Shown here one piece after another: positions 6,824-9,610 of a stretch of 9,610 nucleotides of DNA. The translations under genes were made by a program, and so were the position numbers. The stretch's first letter is position 1. Each line of letters opens with the position of its first letter. Under the pieces are notes generated by a model. That model ran no database searches and was not told the origin of the DNA. It saw nothing but the letters and a program-made list of their open reading frames with translations. Source of the DNA: Clostridiales bacterium (GTDB lineage: Bacteria > Bacillota > Clostridia > Saccharofermentanales > UBA5734); contig SLMY01000129.1 of NCBI GenBank assembly GCA_007133255.1, positions 1 through 9,610 of the forward strand, in the 5' to 3' direction.

Positions 6824-7615
6824 TTATTTCCAGACAAGATCTGCCTTGCGCCGCGGTGCTGTTCGCTTATACGTTACATCCGGATAGCCTAGCAGAAGAC
6901 AGGCGATTGGCTGCTTATCACCTAACTGGATCCATTCTTTCGCCTCCGGGCTTTCAGCCAGAGCCCGAATCACATATCCGTCATACAGTACGCCTAAGCC
7001 TTCCGCTACGGCCATATTCTCAAGATTGGCTGCCGCGAGACCGGCGTCCAGGGGCACATCAGCTGCCAGAATCACCGCGACCGGCGCGTTGAAGAAAAGC
7101 CTGTCCTGCTGCGGATCCTGACGATAGGCTGTCAAATAGCCGTTAAAACGATCCGCGTTCGGGTTATTCTCGTCAGACAGTTTCCGCACGGCTTTTTCCC
7201 ATCCCTGCCAGATCATTTCTTTAAACCGGGGCAGACTGTCCTGCACCACCATGAAACGAACATCCTGCAGATTAACCGCTGTCGCTGTATAGCGACCTGC
7301 CTGGATAATCCTGCGCAGCTTGTCTTTTTCTACCTGCCTGGGTTTGAAAAAACGAATACTGCGGCGAAACTTAATCGCCCGCAGGAAATGGTCAGGCTTA
7401 ACCGTAAAAGCTTCCCTTTGGTATACCTCAATATCAGCCATGTCATATTCCGGAATGCCTGCCGCGTATACAGGGCAGATGGCCACACAGTGACCACAGC
7501 GAATGCAATCACCTTTTACAGCTGCCTTGCCGTTTCTCATCTCAAGATTACCAAAAACACAATCTTTGACACAAAGCGCGCAGCCCGTACAGGTTTCCTG
7601 ATGAATTGTTACCAT
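6824..7615 (-). CDS. Ferredoxin-nitroreductase fusion protein
   Basis: A 263-residue fusion. The N-terminal 50 residues are a 2[4Fe-4S] ferredoxin: C9-x2-C12-x2-C15-x3-C19 and C37-x2-C40-x2-C43-x3-C47-P. From about residue 80 a nitroreductase-family FMN domain follows, with FRRSIRFFKPRQV (83-95) and ATAVNLQDVRF (111-121), close to the family's GGNxQ-type flavin contact region, and a late segment LGVLYDGYVIRAL. This fusion is common in clostridia and methanogens; the ferredoxin part is thought to feed electrons to FMN for reducing nitro, quinone or other electron-poor substrates. GGAGG lies 4 bases before ATG 7615. It begins 18 bp after the hydrolase gene, which indicates an operon. The natural substrate is unknown. 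Confidence 0.94.
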   Translation of the reverse strand: MVTIHQETCTGCALCVKDCVFGNLEMRNGKAAVKGDCIRCGHCVAICPVYAAGIPEYDMADIEVYQREAFTVKPDHFLRAIKFRRSIRFFKPRQVEKDKLRRIIQAGRYTATAVNLQDVRFMVVQDSLPRFKEMIWQGWEKAVRKLSDENNPNADRFNGYLTAYRQDPQQDRLFFNAPVAVILAADVPLDAGLAAANLENMAVAEGLGVLYDGYVIRALAESPEAKEWIQLGDKQPIACLLLGYPDVTYKRTAPRRKADLVWK

Positions 7616-7633
7616 AGATCCTCCTCTTGATCT

Positions 7634-8449
7634 TTACAGTATTGGTATGGGTATTTGATTGATACCGCCTGGTGTCAGTTTTTCTTTAAAGTCACTCAGG
7701 TAGGGTACTTCTTCTCTGGCCCACATAAGAACTTCTTTGTCGATGACATGGACGAACACTTCCTCCCGGCTGTCCGATGCCTCAATCAGCACATCACCCA
7801 GCGGGCTGACCAGTTTACTCTTGCCGCAGCTGTTATTGCCAACTGTATTAATGCCAAGCACGAAGACAGTATTATCGAGTGATCGGGCTGGCAGCTGGAT
7901 ATCCCAGCGCCTCGACGCGGCCAGGCTCCAGATGGAAGGACAGACAATAAACTCCGCGCCCTTCAGAGCCAGCAGGCGTGACGGCTCAGGAAATTCCATC
8001 TCATAGCAGATCAGGATACCGACTTTGCCGACTTTAATATCAAATACCGGATATTCTATTTTCCCCGGGTTGAAGATATTTTGTTCTCGTCCCCAGAGAA
8101 TGCTCTTGCGGACAATGCCATGCAACTGACCATCACAATCAATCAGAGCGACTGAGATATAAAGCTTATCATCTTCATCTTTTTCAATGAAAGGGGCGAC
8201 GATCGCCGAATTGACCCGATCAGCTTGTTCTTGCATCATGGTGACTGTTTTGCCCTCCCGGTTCTCACCCAGTTTTAGAAAAGCTTCTTTAGAAAGATGA
8301 TAACCGGTTGTCCACATTTCCGGAAACACAATCAGATCCAGTTCCGATTCCTGTTTGCACGCCTGGTCGATGAATTTGATGCCGCGTTTGAGATTTTCGT
8401 CAATATTATTCATCACCGGCGTCATCTGAATACCTGCGATTTGATACAT
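7634..8449 (-). CDS. Carbon-nitrogen hydrolase (nitrilase superfamily)
   Basis: A 271-residue cytoplasmic hydrolase of the nitrilase/amidase superfamily, normal in length. The Glu-Lys-Cys triad is visible: E44 in VFPEMWTTGY, K115 in VRKSILWG and C148 in GILICYEMEFPE. Such enzymes cleave non-peptide C-N bonds in amides (for example omega-amides, N-carbamoyl compounds, deaminated glutathione) or, less often, nitriles. The FPEMWTTGY stretch is typical of the omega-amidase-like and general CN-hydrolase groups, but the substrate cannot be assigned. GGAG lies 7 bases before ATG 8449. It is the first gene of the minus-strand cluster with the ferredoxin-nitroreductase and the iron-sulfur flavoprotein. 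Pairing an amidase with two low-potential flavoproteins might reflect use or detoxification of an N-containing xenobiotic; this is speculation. Confidence 0.93.
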   Translation of the reverse strand: MYQIAGIQMTPVMNNIDENLKRGIKFIDQACKQESELDLIVFPEMWTTGYHLSKEAFLKLGENREGKTVTMMQEQADRVNSAIVAPFIEKDEDDKLYISVALIDCDGQLHGIVRKSILWGREQNIFNPGKIEYPVFDIKVGKVGILICYEMEFPEPSRLLALKGAEFIVCPSIWSLAASRRWDIQLPARSLDNTVFVLGINTVGNNSCGKSKLVSPLGDVLIEASDSREEVFVHVIDKEVLMWAREEVPYLSDFKEKLTPGGINQIPIPIL

Positions 8450-8472
8450 AAGTCACTCCTTTTTTTTGCCCT

Positions 8473-8481
8473 ATCTTAGCA
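8473..8481 (-). promoter_or_regulatory. Extended -10 promoter of the hydrolase-nitroreductase-flavoprotein operon
   Basis: On the minus strand TGCTAAGAT forms an extended -10 (TGn plus TAAGAT, 4/6 to TATAAT). Transcription would start near 8466, about 17 bases before ATG 8449, just upstream of the GGAG ribosome site. There is no good -35, which is tolerable for an extended -10. Confidence 0.4.
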
Positions 8482-8560
8482 CAAACTGTCTTCTGGCCGA
8501 AACCACTATCCTGCAGCAGATACCTGACACCGCACATGAAAAGATTGGCATGCATATGTT

Positions 8561-8589
8561 CTTAAAATAGTGTAGCATAAGTGTATAAG
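8561..8589 (+). promoter_or_regulatory. Possible promoter of the DUF2007-like gene
   Basis: TATAAG (8584-8589) is a 5/6 match to the -10 consensus, with a poor CTTAAA -35 (8561-8566) 17 bp upstream. Initiation near 8596 would place the whole structured leader at the very 5' end of the transcript. An alternative -35-like TTGGCA (8545-8550) has no -10 at proper spacing. The 235-bp interval 8450-8684 otherwise holds only the divergent operon promoter and the leader. Confidence 0.3.
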
Positions 8590-8596
8590 CCTGAGA

Positions 8597-8654
8597 CAGA
8601 CAAAGCCTGGACGCTGCCAAATAAGGATCATGGCAGAGCCAACAGCATTGTCTG
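8597..8654 (+). promoter_or_regulatory. Long imperfect hairpin in the leader of the DUF2007-like gene
   Basis: Nested inverted segments stack into one long stem: CAGACAA (8597-8603) with TTGTCTG (8648-8654), GC (8605-8606) with GC (8645-8646), TGG (8608-8610) with CCA (8639-8641), and CTGCCA (8614-8619) with TGGCAG (8631-8636). That gives 18 pairs with small internal loops, closed by the 11-base loop AATAAGGATCA. No T-run follows. It may be a cis-regulatory RNA element or a protein-binding leader; I cannot match it to a known riboswitch class. Confidence 0.5.
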
Positions 8655-8663
8655 AACCTGAAC

Positions 8664-8680
8664 CAACCACAGGGAGGTTG
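8664..8680 (+). promoter_or_regulatory. Hairpin holding the ribosome binding site of the DUF2007-like gene
   Basis: CAACC (8664-8668) pairs with GGTTG (8676-8680) around the loop ACAGGGA. The Shine-Dalgarno GGGAGG (8672-8677) lies partly in the loop and partly in the stem, 7 bases before ATG 8685. When folded it could reduce ribosome access. It directly follows the long leader hairpin, so the two may act together. Confidence 0.4.
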
Positions 8681-8684
8681 CCAA

Positions 8685-8906
8685 ATGGAACAATTTATTA
8701 AAATCGCCGCGATCAATAACCAGATTGAGGCTCAGTACCTTGAATCGGTCCTTGCGGATCGCTCCATTCCGTACACCATGCAGTCCTATCACGACTCGGC
8801 ATATAATGGCTTGTTCCAGGCGCATCTGGGCTGGGGAGTCATTCGTGCCCCGGAAAGCTACAAGGAGGAGATCCTGCTTATTCTCGAAGACATCCGGAAG
8901 ACATGA
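8685..8906 (+). CDS. Small DUF2007-like protein
   Basis: A 73-residue soluble protein with no signal or TM segment. It starts with a strand (FIKIAAI), then a helix (NQIEAQYLESVLADRSIP), strands around YTMQSY and GWGVIRAP, and ends in a helix (SYKEEILLILEDIRK). This beta-alpha-beta-beta-alpha order, with the helix ending at a short 'gly/ser-Ile-Pro' turn, resembles the DUF2007 'putative signal transducing protein' family, which is ACT-like in fold and of unknown function. The gene has a strong ribosome site (GGGAGG) and an elaborate leader. It is monocistronic and ends 20 bp from the convergent isomerase gene. The gene call is solid; the family assignment is moderate. Confidence 0.8.
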   Translation: MEQFIKIAAINNQIEAQYLESVLADRSIPYTMQSYHDSAYNGLFQAHLGWGVIRAPESYKEEILLILEDIRKT

Positions 8907-8926
8907 ACCAGCCGCCTTATAAGGCC

Positions 8927-9493
8927 TTATTCTGGTTTATCCATCAGCTCCAGCGGATAATCAGCCAATTTTTTGACTTCAAACCCGTTCGCCTTGAATG
9001 TTTCATAGTCAAACTGGTCCAGCTCATCACAGGCCACCTTGTGAAACTCATAGAAATTAGGCCACCATTCATAGCCATCACCCAGATTATGACTTAAATA
9101 GGCGTCAGCGATATCCTTTGCCATCTGCGGCGCCACATAAAACGCGCCCATAGCCAGAACATTGACATTATTTCCGGTTATGGCACGCAAAGCAGCTGGC
9201 ACGCTTTCAACAACGCCGGCAAAAACACCGGGGCATTTGCTGGCGGCGATATGGATGCCCATGCCGGTTCCGCAAAACAAAAGCGCCCGCTCAAACTCAC
9301 CTTCAGAAATTTTCGCGCCGGCCTTCAGGCCTATCCGGTGAAACATTTCCGGGTCTTCTTCCGTTTCGGATCGCACACCAATGTCAGTTACCGTCCAGCC
9401 CTTCTTCTGTAAATGAGCCACAACAACTTCCTTCAGCGGAAATCCCGCGAAATCGGCCGCGACAAGAATGTGTTTGTCTTTTACCTTTTTCAT
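8927..9493 (-). CDS. RpiB/LacA/LacB-family sugar-phosphate isomerase
   Basis: A 188-residue isomerase of the RpiB/LacAB fold, which interconverts aldose and ketose phosphates (ribose-5-phosphate, galactose-6-phosphate or tetrose phosphates). Visible are VAADFAGFPLKE (11-22), the catalytic-loop LLFCGTGMGIHIAA (71-84) with the nucleophile-type C74, and GNNVNVLAMGA (107-117). Two canonical RpiB features differ: the DH of SDHAGF is DF here (D14, F15), and the His of the RxHND motif is missing (AITGNN). The C-terminus carries an extra acidic/aromatic extension (about 140-188, YEWWPNFYEFHK) beyond the usual 145-150 residues. It may act on a different sugar phosphate from ribose-5-phosphate. GAGG lies 7 bases before ATG 9493. 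Its neighbours give no pathway clue, but further sugar genes could lie outside the window. Confidence 0.9.
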   Translation of the reverse strand: MKKVKDKHILVAADFAGFPLKEVVVAHLQKKGWTVTDIGVRSETEEDPEMFHRIGLKAGAKISEGEFERALLFCGTGMGIHIAASKCPGVFAGVVESVPAALRAITGNNVNVLAMGAFYVAPQMAKDIADAYLSHNLGDGYEWWPNFYEFHKVACDELDQFDYETFKANGFEVKKLADYPLELMDKPE

Positions 9494-9511
9494 GCATCTA
9501 CCTCATCTTTC

Positions 9512-9517
9512 ATTTTA
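9512..9517 (-). promoter_or_regulatory. Candidate -10 box of the isomerase gene
   Basis: On the minus strand TAAAAT lies 18 bases before ATG 9493 and just upstream of the GAGG ribosome site. No convincing -35 is found at 16-18 bp. The gene may instead be transcribed from beyond the right edge. Confidence 0.25.
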
Positions 9518-9549
9518 GATCAATCGGTTTCAATACTACTGGTTTCCTA

Positions 9550-9599
9550 TTATTTGCTGACTGGACAGCACGACTTATTTGCTGACTGGACAGCACGAC
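9550..9599. repeat. Perfect 25-bp tandem duplication at the right edge
   Basis: Two identical adjacent 25-base units (TTATTTGCTGACTGGACAGC followed by ACGAC) occupy 9550-9574 and 9575-9599. Perfect identity points to a recent or functional repeat. The core TGACTGGACA resembles TCACTGGCCA of the repeats at 1411-1504, and multiple short tandem repeats are typical at IS21-type ends. The rest of an element, if any, would lie to the right of the window. Confidence 0.55.
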
Positions 9600-9610
9600 A
9601 TCACATCAGC

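Noticed and set aside
8471..8716. Minus-strand 81-residue frame across the intergenic region
   Set aside because: It overlaps the operon promoter and structured leader, and has no ribosome site or homology that I recognise.
8915..8930. Overlapping palindromes CCTTATAAGG and ATAAGGCCTTAT between convergent genes
   Set aside because: With no loop they cannot form a useful RNA hairpin, no T-run follows, and they are short; probably chance.

Overview
The base composition (about half G+C by eye), strong GGAGG-type Shine-Dalgarno sites, short intergenic gaps, a clostridial-type ferredoxin-nitroreductase and an Isf-like iron-sulfur flavoprotein suggest an anaerobic Firmicute (Clostridia-like). This is inferred from protein character only. 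No rRNA, tRNA, CRISPR array or transposase gene is visible.

Left part (1-1678). A minus-strand gene enters from the left edge and starts near 1315-1321. It has no stop codon in the window. The protein looks like a degenerate PP2C-type phosphatase domain, then one membrane helix, a Pro/Thr/Glu-rich linker and the beginning of an SH3b domain. The roughly 350 bp upstream of it hold a candidate promoter with an overlapping dyad, two 47-bp tandem repeats resembling IS21-type element ends, an inverted repeat, a candidate -10 box and a clean 8-bp hairpin that leads into the next operon.

Centre (1679-6089, plus strand). Three genes are coupled by ATGA overlaps: a MoxR-family AAA+ ATPase, a DUF58 membrane protein, and a large multi-TM transglutaminase-like protein with an intact Cys-His-Asp triad and a DUF4129-like tail. 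This is the widespread MoxR/DUF58/transglutaminase module, probably acting at the cell envelope. Its divergent neighbour has an apparently extracellular SH3b domain, so the two units may share a cell-surface theme, but that link is inference.

Right-centre (6141-8449, minus strand). A likely operon runs from a carbon-nitrogen hydrolase to a 2[4Fe-4S] ferredoxin-nitroreductase fusion and then an Isf-like iron-sulfur flavoprotein. Together these look like a redox or detoxification unit of an anaerobe; the substrate cannot be read from sequence.

Right end (8450-9610). A small DUF2007-like gene (plus) sits behind a strikingly structured leader. It converges on a divergent RpiB/LacA/LacB-family sugar-phosphate isomerase (minus). 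The window ends in a perfect 25-bp tandem duplication that may be the edge of another mobile element.

No completely new system is evident. The most unusual items are the apparent membrane-anchored pseudophosphatase, the structured leader of the DUF2007 gene, the divergent isomerase active site, and the orphan tandem repeats at both flanks.
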